Positions 32,310 through 41,181 of a stretch of DNA of 64,000 bases are shown piece by piece. Source of the DNA: Ardenticatenaceae bacterium (GTDB taxonomy: Bacteria; Chloroflexota; Anaerolineae; Promineifilales; Promineifilaceae). The translations under genes and the position numbers were made by a program. Under the pieces are notes generated by a model that ran no database searches, had not been told where the DNA came from, and worked only from the letters and a program-made list of their open reading frames with translations. The stretch spans positions 186,001 through 250,000 of the forward strand of contig JACKBS010000008.1 in NCBI GenBank assembly GCA_020634435.1, in the 5' to 3' direction. Positions within the stretch are counted from its first letter, which is position 1. The number at the start of each line of letters is the position of its first letter.

Positions 32310-34892
32310 ATGGGACTTCTGGAACGTGGTGACGCGCTTAATAAATTGGAACAGGCTCAGCAGCAGGCGCTGGCGGGCAACGGCCGTTTCTTGCTCATTA
32401 GCGGCGAGGCGGGCATTGGCAAAACCAGCCTGGTGGAGCAGTTCATCCAGCGCCAAACCAGCCGGGTGCTGTGGGGGGCGTGTGATGCCTTGTTTACGCC
32501 ACGGCCGTTGGGTCCCTTGCGCGATATGGCCGCCCAACTACGCGGTGACCTGCTGCCGCTGCTAGAAGGCTCTCCTGACCGCCCTGCCATCTTTGCCGCT
32601 TGTCTGAAAGAGTGCCAAACCCCCACCATCCTCGTTTTTGAAGACATACATTGGGCCGATGAGGCCACCCTGGACTTGCTCAAATATTTGGGTCGGCGCA
32701 TTCAGCAAACCAGCGCCCTGATCATGGCCACCTACCGCGACGATGAGCTGGGTTCGCAGCACCCGCTGCGGCTGCTGCTGGGTGATGTGGTGCGTCATCC
32801 CGGTGTGGCGCGATTGGGTCTGACGCCGTTGTCGTTAACGGCCGTTCGCCAGCTGGCCCAAAACTACGCGGGGGATGTCGCCCAACTGCACCGGCTGACG
32901 GCCGGGAATCCATTTTTCATCAACCAAGTGCTCACCTCTGGCGAGGAAGGCATTCCGCCCACCGTGCGCGAGGTGGTACTGGCCCGTGTCTCCCGCCTTT
33001 CGCTATCCGGGCGGGCGGTGTTGAATGCCGCCGCCGTGATTGGGCAGCGCATCGAGCCGTGGCTGCTCAAGGCCGTCACCCAGGCGGAGGCCAACGCGGT
33101 GGAGGAGAGTTTGGAATTGGGCATCCTGCTGGTTCAGGGCGAGCATTTTGTTTTCCGCCATGAGCTGGTCCGCCAGGCAATCCTGAACCAGATTGTGCCG
33201 CACCAGCGCGCCTTTTTGCACCAGGCCATTTTAGATGCCCTCAAAGTTGCCCCCGCGGGCAAGAAAGATTTGGCCCGGCTGGCCCATCATGCCGAAGCGG
33301 CTGGCGACAAAGAGGCGATTCTCACCTATGCGCCTGAGGCTGCCCGGCAGGCCGAGGCGGCCAAGGCCCACCGCGCCGCCGTATTGCTCTATGAACTGGC
33401 CTTACAACACGCCGACGGTCTGCCCCTAGCTGAGCGTGCTCAGCTGCTGGACGAATTTTCGGTGGAGTGCGATATTGTGGATCGCCGCCCGGACGCCATT
33501 GCCGGACGCCGCGAAGCCATTGCTTTGTGGCAGGAAGCTGGGGAGCCGCTGCGTCAGGGCCGGAGTTTGACCAGCCTGGCCCTGCTGCTGCAAATTACCG
33601 GCCAAAAGAGCGAGGCGGAAGCGGCTAATCGCCAGGCATTGGAACTCCTGGAGCCGCTGGCGCCCAATCTGCAACTGATTCATGCTTACAACATGGAGGC
33701 GTGGCTGAGCCTGGGCAATGGCGACAGCGAGCGCGGCGTGGCGATGGCCGAAAAAGGCATCACCATCGCCCAATATTTTGAGGAAGAAGAGGAACTGCCC
33801 CGCTTGCTGGAAATTGCCGGGCTGTGCTGGCTGTACTTGGATCATCAGAAAGGGACAGAGTATTTGGAACAAAGCCTGATGCTGGCCCAAAAATATGACC
33901 ACGCAACCCGGGCGGGCAATATTTATGCCAATCTCGCTTCGATTTACGTGGATTACCACCAGTTTAAGCGCGCTGAACAAACCTACGAGGAAGGACTGCC
34001 GTTTGCCCAGGAACGCCATCTCGACTCGGTGCGGGCTTATATGGACGGCTGGCTGGCGCTGCTCAAGCTTTACCGTGGCGACTGGTCGGCGGCGGAAGAA
34101 ATTGGGCAGGAAGCGGTTGGGCGGCAGAGCACATCGCCAGGGCGCGGTCCGGCACTGGTGGCTCTGGGCCGCTTGTACACCCGCCGGGGTGATCCAGCGG
34201 CGATGGCCGCTCTGGACGAAGGGCTCGATTTGCTGCTCAAGCAGGGTTTTCGCCAGCGCGAAGGGATGATTCGCACGGCGCGGGCGGAAGCGGCCTGGCT
34301 GGCGGGTGACCAAGAAAAGACGCTGGCTGAGGCACGCGAAGTGTTTGACCTGGCGCTGAGCTATCATCATGAATGGTATGTGGGCGAGCTGGCCTTCTGG
34401 CGGTGGCGGGCGGGTGAGGCGGTGGTGCTCCCGGAGTGGGCAGCCGAGCCGTTTGCCTTGCAGATTGCCGGTAATTGGCGCGGGGCTGCCGCAGCCTGGG
34501 AAGCCATGGGCTGCCCTTACGAGCAGGCGCGGGCGCTGGCGGATGGAGATGCGGAAGCGCAAAAGCAAGCGCTGGCCATGTTTGAGCAGTTGGGGGCACG
34601 CCCGATGGTGGAGCGTGTGCGCCAGATGCTGCGCGATGCGGGCGTGGACACCATTCCGCGTGGCCCTCGTGCGACCACCAAAGAAAATCCGTTCCAGCTG
34701 ACCAACCGCCAGATGCAAATTCTGGCCTTGCTAGTTGAAGAGCTTACCAATGCGGAGATTGCCGCCCGGCTGCACATTTCGCCAAAGACGGTGGACCATC
34801 ATGTTTCGGCCGTTTTAGGTAAGCTCAACGTTTCCTCTCGTGAAGAAGCGGCCGTTTTGGCCCGCCAATCTCCTGACTTAACCCCAAAATAG
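32310..34892 (+). CDS. MalT/LuxR-like ATPase transcriptional regulator (LAL type)
   Basis: 860 residues. An N-terminal AAA/STAND ATPase with Walker A SGEAGIGKTSLVEQF (near 32-46), and Walker B in ILVFEDIHWADEATLDLL. A long TPR-like helical region occupies about 330-770 (KRAEQTYEEGLPFAQERHLD is one unit). It ends with a LuxR helix-turn-helix, about 795-855: LTNRQMQILALLVEELTNAE then IAARLHISPKTVDHHVSAVL. Large ATP-binding LuxR regulators of this kind switch on transcription when a ligand binds the sensor part. Likely targets are the neighbouring genes at 35029-40943, by position only. Confidence 0.9.
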   Translation: MGLLERGDALNKLEQAQQQALAGNGRFLLISGEAGIGKTSLVEQFIQRQTSRVLWGACDALFTPRPLGPLRDMAAQLRGDLLPLLEGSPDRPAIFAACLKECQTPTILVFEDIHWADEATLDLLKYLGRRIQQTSALIMATYRDDELGSQHPLRLLLGDVVRHPGVARLGLTPLSLTAVRQLAQNYAGDVAQLHRLTAGNPFFINQVLTSGEEGIPPTVREVVLARVSRLSLSGRAVLNAAAVIGQRIEPWLLKAVTQAEANAVEESLELGILLVQGEHFVFRHELVRQAILNQIVPHQRAFLHQAILDALKVAPAGKKDLARLAHHAEAAGDKEAILTYAPEAARQAEAAKAHRAAVLLYELALQHADGLPLAERAQLLDEFSVECDIVDRRPDAIAGRREAIALWQEAGEPLRQGRSLTSLALLLQITGQKSEAEAANRQALELLEPLAPNLQLIHAYNMEAWLSLGNGDSERGVAMAEKGITIAQYFEEEEELPRLLEIAGLCWLYLDHQKGTEYLEQSLMLAQKYDHATRAGNIYANLASIYVDYHQFKRAEQTYEEGLPFAQERHLDSVRAYMDGWLALLKLYRGDWSAAEEIGQEAVGRQSTSPGRGPALVALGRLYTRRGDPAAMAALDEGLDLLLKQGFRQREGMIRTARAEAAWLAGDQEKTLAEAREVFDLALSYHHEWYVGELAFWRWRAGEAVVLPEWAAEPFALQIAGNWRGAAAAWEAMGCPYEQARALADGDAEAQKQALAMFEQLGARPMVERVRQMLRDAGVDTIPRGPRATTKENPFQLTNRQMQILALLVEELTNAEIAARLHISPKTVDHHVSAVLGKLNVSSREEAAVLARQSPDLTPK

Positions 34893-34916
34893 GGAACCCA
34901 TTTGCCCAAAATAGGG
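34883..34916. promoter_or_regulatory. Direct repeat CCCAAAATAGGG, two copies 22 bases apart
   Basis: Copies at 34883-34894 and 34905-34916. The first overlaps the stop of the MalT-like gene. Spacing is two helical turns, as for paired operator sites, and CCAAAATAG also occurs upstream of the regulator near 32123. It may serve the small gene at 35029. Confidence 0.5.
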
Positions 34917-35028
34917 AGGTTCTCCCGATGAATTGGCCTGGGGAAGCGCTTATTCTGTAAGCGTGTCCGAAGGTTCCATTTTGTCTGGCTTTACGGCGTC
35001 CCCGCCGGAGCCATCAGGAGAACAGTGT

Positions 35029-35202
35029 ATGAGTAAGTCACCTGCTGCCCTTCATTGGCCCAAGAAAGACAAACAAGCTTTATCCCACGAACAAGCAGAC
35101 GAACGGCCGTATGGCATCAATGCAAAACGGGAACGGCCGTCATCCACCCCCACATCATTCCCCAAACGAACGCTGAGCGTACTGCTAAGCAAATTCTTCT
35201 AA
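35029..35202 (+). CDS. Small protein, MSK..AA/LLS[KR][FW] family, member 1
   Basis: 57 residues, unrecognised. Start MSKSPAALHW follows AGGAGAACAGTGT. It is polar and basic in the middle (contains YGIN) and ends RTLSVLLSKFF. The gene at 41182 encodes a relative: same ribosome-binding region (AGGAGAACA), same MSKxxAA start, same central GIN, and C-terminal VSLLLSRWE aligned to LSVLLSKFF. The middle carries two ACGGCCGT copies. A terminator follows. It could be a secreted or signalling peptide or a precursor peptide; no maturation enzyme is adjacent. Confidence 0.6.
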   Translation: MSKSPAALHWPKKDKQALSHEQADERPYGINAKRERPSSTPTSFPKRTLSVLLSKFF

Positions 35203-35238
35203 ATATCTTCGTTCTTTTCACTCAACCCAAAACCCATG

Positions 35239-35272
35239 AAGCAGGTTTTTCTCTAAGGATTGCCTGCTTTTT
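35239..35272 (+). terminator. Terminator after the small gene at 35029
   Basis: AAGCAGG, 17-base loop, CCTGCTT, then TTTTGC. Confidence 0.7.
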
Positions 35273-35308
35273 GCTGTGCTGTGTTTTTTACCTGATTGTG
35301 GAGTAATT

Positions 35309-37150
35309 ATGAAACGTAAAGTTAGTCTTTTTATTTTAATCGTTGTAAGTCTGTTGGCCTGTGGCAGCTGGTTGCTGGCGCGGGCGGTTTATGCTGCGGG
35401 AACGACCGTGGTTGTCAACGGCTCTGGAGATTTGGGTGACTTAAATCCGGGTGACGGCGTTTGTGATGTCCTTACCTCAGTTGGTAGTCAATGCAGTTTA
35501 CGCGCCGCTATCGAGGAATTGAATGCCCTTGGGCCAGACACGTCACCCCACCGTATTGAATTTGATATTTCTGGTACAGGCCCTTTTACCATCATGCCTG
35601 CTTCTGAGCTGCCGACCATCACGGTGCCCGTCATCATTGATGGTGAAACGCAACCGGGGGCCAACTGCCCTACCAGTAATACGCCAGCCAATTTGCTGAT
35701 TGTGTTGGATGGCAGCAATGCGGGCACGGTGGGACAAATAGATGGTTTGACGCTTGGTTCTGGCAGTGCGGGCAGCACCATTCGTGGCCTGGTTATTGGT
35801 AACTTTGACAGTGCCGGTATTCGCATTAGCAGCGATGGCAATATTGTGCGCTGTAACCATTTGGGGGTTGGCGCTGACGGGCTTTCTGGTATGGGTAACG
35901 TGGCTGGTGTGTACATTGAAAATCTCGACAACACGATTGGTGGTCAGGCTGGTCCGGCCCAACGCAATGTGATTTCTGCAAATAGCATATATGGCATTGG
36001 GATATCTTCTACAGGCAGTAACAACAATCGTGTTCGAGGTAATTTTATTGGCACGACGGCCGATGGATTAGGCGATTTGGGGAACGCAATCGGTGTCTAC
36101 ATTACCGGGGAGAACAATACTGTGGGGGGCACCAACTCGCTTGCTGGCAATGTGATCAGTGGGAATGGGAACGGTATTCGGGTTAACAGTGGCACAGGCA
36201 ATGTCCTCCAGAGGAATTATATTGGGGTTACCAGAGATGGTTCTACACCACTGCCCAATTCGGGGAGTGGGATTGAGTTAATCGGAGGTGCTGTGGCCAA
36301 CGTGGTGGGGGGAACGGCCGTTGCTGAAGCAAATATCATTGCTAATAATGTGCTCAATGGCGTCTCCGTTTACGCCAACATTGCGGGGAATCCCACACAA
36401 AATACGATTCGCGGCAACATCATTTATGCCAATAGTCAACTCGGGATCGATCTGGGAAATGATGGCGTAGATACAAACGACTCTGGCGACGCCGACGGGG
36501 ATGAAAATGAGCATCAAAATTACCCGGTTCTCACCACATTTCCTGGCAGCACACTTGTGGATGTGGTGCTGGATAGCAAGCCAAACACGACTTACCACAT
36601 TGATGTTTATCTCAATGACAGTTGCGATCCTTCCGGCTTTGGCGAAGGTCAAGAATATTTCAGCACGTTTCCGCAGCAAACGGATGCGCAGGGTCATCTG
36701 CAATTTCAGTTTACTTTAGGTGGTGTTACTGGCCGTTACTTCACAGCCACGGCAACAGATCCCGATGGCAACACCTCTGAATTTTCGGCGTGTGCTTTGC
36801 TGGAAACAGCTCCTACGGCTACGCCTACCGCAACCAACACGGCAACGCCGTCTGCCACATCAACGGCTACAAATACACCAACAGTCACAAAAACACCCAC
36901 GGCCACAAACACGCCAACGGCAACCAGCACAGCAACAACCGGACCCTCACCTACGCCGACAAAAACGCCAACAGCAACTAGCACGGCAACGGCAGGGCCT
37001 TCCTCAACACCTACAAATACCGCAACATCGACCAGTTCGCCAACACCAACCAGCAGCCCCACAGCCGGGCCATCATCCACGCCGACGGGAACACCAGATC
37101 CCACACAGGAGGAATCTTTCTTTATCTTTTTGCCAATGATCACGCACTAA
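35309..37150 (+). CDS. Secreted CSLREA-type beta-helix protein with C-terminal FLP tail
   Basis: 613 residues. Signal peptide (about 6-31, ending ARAVYA-AG). A CSLREA-like region follows (GDGVCDVLTSVGSQCSLRAA, residues about 50-72), then a right-handed parallel beta-helix rich in Asn/Gly (NVISANSIYGIG, NNRVRGNFIGTTADG, TIRGNIIYANSQLGIDLGND). After about residue 505 a long Thr/Pro/Ala linker ends in ESFFIFLPMITH. That last motif resembles the tails of the two secreted proteins downstream (YLPLIEK, YLPLVIR). Probably surface-attached; function unknown. Start at 35309 is chosen for GTGGAG before the ATG and the immediate signal peptide. Confidence 0.85.
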   Translation: MKRKVSLFILIVVSLLACGSWLLARAVYAAGTTVVVNGSGDLGDLNPGDGVCDVLTSVGSQCSLRAAIEELNALGPDTSPHRIEFDISGTGPFTIMPASELPTITVPVIIDGETQPGANCPTSNTPANLLIVLDGSNAGTVGQIDGLTLGSGSAGSTIRGLVIGNFDSAGIRISSDGNIVRCNHLGVGADGLSGMGNVAGVYIENLDNTIGGQAGPAQRNVISANSIYGIGISSTGSNNNRVRGNFIGTTADGLGDLGNAIGVYITGENNTVGGTNSLAGNVISGNGNGIRVNSGTGNVLQRNYIGVTRDGSTPLPNSGSGIELIGGAVANVVGGTAVAEANIIANNVLNGVSVYANIAGNPTQNTIRGNIIYANSQLGIDLGNDGVDTNDSGDADGDENEHQNYPVLTTFPGSTLVDVVLDSKPNTTYHIDVYLNDSCDPSGFGEGQEYFSTFPQQTDAQGHLQFQFTLGGVTGRYFTATATDPDGNTSEFSACALLETAPTATPTATNTATPSATSTATNTPTVTKTPTATNTPTATSTATTGPSPTPTKTPTATSTATAGPSSTPTNTATSTSSPTPTSSPTAGPSSTPTGTPDPTQEESFFIFLPMITH

Positions 37151-37184
37151 GCCTTTTATTGACAGACATAAACAGGAGTATTGT

Positions 37185-38525
37185 ATGAATCGAAAAAATG
37201 TTTTTAATCTGGGATTGCTGTTGTTTTTGCTTGTGGTGGGCGGCTTGGGTATTACGGCCGTTTTCACCCCCCTCGTCCACGCAGACACCATCACGGTAGA
37301 TACCACCGCCGACGAAGTGAACACCAACGGCAACTGCTCACTGCGCGAAGCTATTTTGTCGGCCAATGGGGATACGGCCGTAGACAGCTGCACCGCAGGC
37401 AGCGGCGCGGATGTCATTACCCTGCCGCCCGGTACCTACACCCTGAGCCTGGCTGGCGCGGGTGAAAATGCCGCCCAAACTGGCGATCTGGACATCACGG
37501 CCGATGTCACCATTAACGGCGGCGGCATGAACAACAGCATCATTGATGGCGCTGGGGCCGACCGCATTTTTGAAGTGCACAGCGGCGCAACCGCCACCAT
37601 CAATGACCTGACCGTGCGCAACGGCAGCAACGTTTCTGGAGGTGGTATCAGCGTAGCTGGCACGTTAACCCTCAACCGCAGCCGCGTCACGGGCAGCACA
37701 GCGACCAGCTCTGGCGGCGGTATTTTTGCCGGGGGCACCCTCACCGTCACCCACAGCCGCGTCGATGGCAACACGGCCAACGGCGGCGGGGGTGTTTTTG
37801 TCAGCTTCTTGTCCACCACCATCATGAACAGCGAAATTAGCGGCAATACCGCTACGGGTGGCGGCGGCGGCATTTCTAGCTCCGGTACGCTCAATGTGGT
37901 GAATAGTACCCTCAGCGGCAACATTGCTGGCGGCAACGGCGGCGGTCTTTACACCGTCGAAAGCAACAACAACCATCTTTACAACGTCACCATCAGCAAC
38001 AATACGGCCGATTCCGACGCCAACGACAGCGGTGATGGCGGGGGCGTGTTTATGCTGGGCGGCACCAGCGCCACTAACACGCTCATCGGCGGCAACACAG
38101 ACAACAGCCCCGGCCAAAAGCGCCCCGACTGCTCCGGCTCGCTTAACAGTGAAGGCTACAATCTCATTACAAACGTCACTGGCTGCACCATCAACGGCGA
38201 TACGATCGGCAACCTGACGGGTGTCGATCCTATGCTGGGGCCGCTGCAAAACAATGGCGGGGCAACGCTCACCCAGGCGCTGTTGGCGGGCAGCCCGGCC
38301 ATCAATGCGGGCAATCCCGGCGGCTGCCGTGACCAAAATGCTGCGCTGCTGGGCACGGACCAGCGCGGCTTTAGCCGCCCGGCCAATGGCAGCCCGCTGT
38401 GCGACATGGGCGCGTACGAAGCTGGCGCGGTTGATGCGCCTACGCCCACACCCACGGCAACCCTGGTGCCCACCATCGCCTTTACCCCAGACCACTGGAA
38501 CTATCTGCCTTTGATTGAAAAATAA
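37185..38525 (+). CDS. Secreted CSLREA/beta-helix protein with C-terminal YLP tail
   Basis: 446 residues. Signal peptide about 8-34 (ending LVHA-D), CSLREA domain TADEVNTNGNCSLREAILSA, then beta-helix repeats (SGGGIFAGGTLTVTHSRVDG, TGGGGGISSSGTLNVVNSTL). The C-terminal part has the choice-of-anchor Q pattern (GSPAINAGNP, GTDQRGFSRP, CDMGAYEAG). A short Pro/Thr linker ends in WNYLPLIEK. It lies 34 bases after the preceding homologue; ACAGGAGTATTG precedes the ATG. Likely cell-surface or matrix protein. Confidence 0.88.
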   Translation: MNRKNVFNLGLLLFLLVVGGLGITAVFTPLVHADTITVDTTADEVNTNGNCSLREAILSANGDTAVDSCTAGSGADVITLPPGTYTLSLAGAGENAAQTGDLDITADVTINGGGMNNSIIDGAGADRIFEVHSGATATINDLTVRNGSNVSGGGISVAGTLTLNRSRVTGSTATSSGGGIFAGGTLTVTHSRVDGNTANGGGGVFVSFLSTTIMNSEISGNTATGGGGGISSSGTLNVVNSTLSGNIAGGNGGGLYTVESNNNHLYNVTISNNTADSDANDSGDGGGVFMLGGTSATNTLIGGNTDNSPGQKRPDCSGSLNSEGYNLITNVTGCTINGDTIGNLTGVDPMLGPLQNNGGATLTQALLAGSPAINAGNPGGCRDQNAALLGTDQRGFSRPANGSPLCDMGAYEAGAVDAPTPTPTATLVPTIAFTPDHWNYLPLIEK

Positions 38526-38535
38526 GCTGACCTTT

Positions 38536-38715
38536 AGGTGCGACGCACTTCATTAGTCTTTAAAAATTTAGTTGGGTAAGGTGTCATTTCGAGGTCCTCC
38601 GAGAAATCTTTCTACTAGACAAATATGAAAGATTCCTCACTCCGAAGACTCCGTTCGGAATGACATGTTTGTTGCCCGGTTTAATTTTTGAATTGCAAAA
38701 AAGTGCGTCGCACCT
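38536..38715. repeat. Inverted repeat element with a second element nested inside
   Basis: Outer arms AGGTGCGACGCACTT (38536-38550) and AAGTGCGTCGCACCT (38701-38715) form a perfect 15-bp pair, and match the arms at 2978-3034 except for one base. Inside, 38582-38665 starts TGTCATTTCGAGG and ends TCGGAATGACA, another inverted element of the TGTCATTTCGA type found in many bacteria. It fills the gap before the 38743 lipoprotein. Confidence 0.8.
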
Positions 38716-38742
38716 GGCGAACACAAAACAGGAGCATGGACG

Positions 38743-39168
38743 ATGAAACCAATTTTGATTTTGCTGAGCTTGTTGGGGGTAACGGCCGTATTCCTCACCG
38801 CCTGTGAAGAACAACCAGACCCTATCCCCGCCACCGTCGCTGAACTGTGTACGCTGGAATCGAACACCTGGGTGCTGGTGGAGGGACAGTTTAGCCTGCC
38901 CACCTTCCTCACCTGCCAGGAGGGCAAATGTCGCCTGAACTTTGGCGGAGGTGGCAGCGGCATCCTGGCCGAGATGCGCACCAGCGACAATCCGCGGGCC
39001 AATATGCTGCAAATGCCGCCGGACCAATTCACCGACGATGACCTGAGCTTTGTGCTGGATGATGAGTCACTGGCCGATCGGAACACGGTGGTGGCGGTGA
39101 TGGGGCGGGTGAAACGGCCGTCTGAAACCAGCTGCTATCTCGATGTGTCATCGGTAAGGCTGCCGTAG
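38743..39168 (+). CDS. Small lipoprotein with possible OB-fold domain
   Basis: 141 residues. Signal peptide with lipobox FLTAC (Cys21). The mature part has a possible OB-fold nucleic acid/ligand-binding layout (WVLVEGQFSLPTFLTC; CRLNFGGGGSG; VVAVMGRVKRPSETSCYLDV) with four Cys besides the lipid Cys. Not a family I can name. ACAGGAG precedes the ATG. Confidence 0.72.
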   Translation: MKPILILLSLLGVTAVFLTACEEQPDPIPATVAELCTLESNTWVLVEGQFSLPTFLTCQEGKCRLNFGGGGSGILAEMRTSDNPRANMLQMPPDQFTDDDLSFVLDDESLADRNTVVAVMGRVKRPSETSCYLDVSSVRLP

Positions 39169-39196
39169 CGCAGCCTGCCCCAAGGAGACCAGCCGG

Positions 39197-39469
39197 ATGC
39201 CCCGCTACCTTGTCGAACAAACCTTTCCGAACGGACTGCCGCTGTCCTTGGATGAGCGCGGTGCCCGGCTGTGCCGCCACATCATCCATAACAACGCTCT
39301 CGACGAAGTGACCTGGATCATCTCGTACGTGACGCCAGACCGGCAAAAGGTCTTTTACCTTTGTGATGCCCCCTCGCCTGAAGCGATTCGCCGCGCCGGG
39401 CAGCGCAACCAACAACCCGTCGATCGCATTACCGAAGTGCGCGTGCTCGACCCTTACTTTTTGTTATAG
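39197..39469 (+). CDS. DUF4242 (SCO4226-like nickel-binding) protein
   Basis: 90 residues. MPRYLVEQTFPNGL start, WIISYVTPDRQKVFYLCDAP and EAIRRAGQRNQQPVDRITEV ending LDPYF match the DUF4242 family, of which Streptomyces SCO4226 is a nickel-binding ferredoxin-fold member. Lies 10 bases before the secreted protein gene at 39480, so probably co-transcribed. AAGGAGACC precedes the ATG. Confidence 0.85.
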   Translation: MPRYLVEQTFPNGLPLSLDERGARLCRHIIHNNALDEVTWIISYVTPDRQKVFYLCDAPSPEAIRRAGQRNQQPVDRITEVRVLDPYFLL

Positions 39470-39479
39470 AGGCAAGCGA

Positions 39480-40943
39480 ATGGTTCACTCTTTTTCCCGA
39501 ATAACGGCCGTTTCCCTCATCTCGCTGCTGGTTTTGCTGGGCGTCGGCCAGCTTCTCCATAGTCTGGGGCACATCCAGACCGCAGCGGCATTGCCCAGCA
39601 CAACTTTCACCGTGAGCAACCTCAGTGACAGCGGGACGGGGTCGCTGCGCCAGGCGATCCTCAACGCCAATACCAGTGCAGGCCCGGACGTGATTCAGAT
39701 TACGGCCGTTGGCACCATCCAGCTCCTTAGCGCATTGCCCATCATCAATGAAGCGGTCACGATTCAAGGGCCGGGCCTGGACCAACTGGCGGTAGCGGGT
39801 GGCAGCGGCTTTCGCGTGTTGGAGAGTACGGCCGTTCCTCTATCCGTCTCTGATTTGACCGTGCAAAATGGCGCACCAGCCAGCGACACGGGCGGTGGCA
39901 TTCGCAGCTTGGGCACGCTGACCCTTACCAACGTGGCGGTTTTGAGCAACACCAGCCAGATTGCCGGTGGTGGTGTGTACGTGGCCGGGGAGTCGTGGAT
40001 TGTAAACGGCCGTTTCCAGAACAATCGCTCCGTGAGCAGCATGGGCGGCGGGCTGGCAGCCGATCTCCAAACGCACATTACCGGCACGCAGTTCATCAGC
40101 AACACTTCGGCGGGTCAGGGTGGCGGTGCGTTGGTCGATACTCTTTCTGTGCTGCGTGACGTGCATTTTGAGCACAACCGCACTCTTTTTGCCACTGGCG
40201 GTGGGCTGTATGCCAGCGGTATTGTGACCCTGGTTAACGCTTCGCTCATCAGCAACACCGCGTTTGCCGACGGCGGCGGTTTGCTGGCGTTTGGTCAGGC
40301 CCACGTGTACGGTTCCCGCTTTATCGACAATGTTTGTGCCGATCAGGGTGGGGCGATGTACGTGGGTAGCCTGCTCACTGTGAAGCAGTCGGTTTTTGTG
40401 GGCAACCACGGTGGGCGCGGCGGGGCCATCTTCCATAATGCGCTCGATGGCCTGCTGGAAAACAGCCTGTTTGCCGAAAACACGGCGACCAATGCGGGCG
40501 ACCAGCTCTTTTTGAACAGTACCTGGCTGGTGACGCTGAATCACATAACGGCCGTTGGCTCGGCAGGTGGCATGGGCACGGGCATCCACATTACCAACTC
40601 CGATGTGGTGCTAACCAACACCATCGTGGCCAGCCAGACCATTGGCTTGAACAACCTCAACGGCAGCGTAGATCAGGATTACCTGCTCTTTTTTGGCAAC
40701 GGCACCGACATTCAAGGTAGCGCTTCCGGCGGCAGCCACAATGTGAGCGGCGATCCGCGCTTTATCAGTTTTGTCGGCGACCGGTATCACCTGGGTGAAG
40801 GTTCGGCGGCCATCGACGCGGGGGTGGATACAGGCGTGATGGTGGATGTTGATGGGCAGCAACGGCCGTTAGACAATGGCTTTGACATCGGTTTTGATGA
40901 AGCCAGCCCGCCCCCGCTGTACCTGCCGCTGGTTATTCGCTAG
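39480..40943 (+). CDS. Secreted beta-helix protein with C-terminal YLP tail
   Basis: 487 residues. Signal peptide about 8-36 (ending TAAA). A domain start TVSNLSDSGTGSLRQAILNA is the CSLREA-like variant without Cys. Beta-helix repeats follow (GGGIRSLGTLTLTNVAVLSN, GGAIFHNALDGLLENSLFAE), then the ending GSAAIDAGVDTG with DVDGQQRP as in choice-of-anchor proteins. The last residues are PPPLYLPLVIR, the third such tail in this window. Start at 39480 is chosen because the signal peptide begins there. Confidence 0.86.
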   Translation: MVHSFSRITAVSLISLLVLLGVGQLLHSLGHIQTAAALPSTTFTVSNLSDSGTGSLRQAILNANTSAGPDVIQITAVGTIQLLSALPIINEAVTIQGPGLDQLAVAGGSGFRVLESTAVPLSVSDLTVQNGAPASDTGGGIRSLGTLTLTNVAVLSNTSQIAGGGVYVAGESWIVNGRFQNNRSVSSMGGGLAADLQTHITGTQFISNTSAGQGGGALVDTLSVLRDVHFEHNRTLFATGGGLYASGIVTLVNASLISNTAFADGGGLLAFGQAHVYGSRFIDNVCADQGGAMYVGSLLTVKQSVFVGNHGGRGGAIFHNALDGLLENSLFAENTATNAGDQLFLNSTWLVTLNHITAVGSAGGMGTGIHITNSDVVLTNTIVASQTIGLNNLNGSVDQDYLLFFGNGTDIQGSASGGSHNVSGDPRFISFVGDRYHLGEGSAAIDAGVDTGVMVDVDGQQRPLDNGFDIGFDEASPPPLYLPLVIR

Positions 40944-41181
40944 GTTGCTGTTGGTCTGTCACCGCATGGATCGTTTTAGGATCGATAGGCGTTTAAAGTG
41001 GCTCATGACGGTTGGTACAGGCGGTGGTTTACCGAAAGTTAACCAAACGGCCGTAACCTGTGCTACAGGCTCCCAACTAAATTGGGACTAAACTACTTGA
41101 AATCGGGACGAATTTGGCAGGAACTGCCCTGAAAATAGCAGCATCACCAATTTCGTGATTATTATTTTAGGAGAACAACTC

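Noticed and set aside
33426..34718. 430-codon minus-strand frame inside the MalT-like regulator
   Set aside because: Antisense to a protein with clear P-loop, TPR and LuxR motifs; the reverse translation shows no domain.
37665..38495. Minus-strand frame opposite the beta-helix protein
   Set aside because: Ala/Arg/Val-rich low-complexity translation that mirrors the GC-rich repeats on the coding strand.
35309..40943. LPXTG-type sortase signals at the ends of the secreted proteins
   Set aside because: The tails end right after LP[LM][IV]x and a charged residue; no hydrophobic helix and basic tail follow, so classical sortase processing does not fit.
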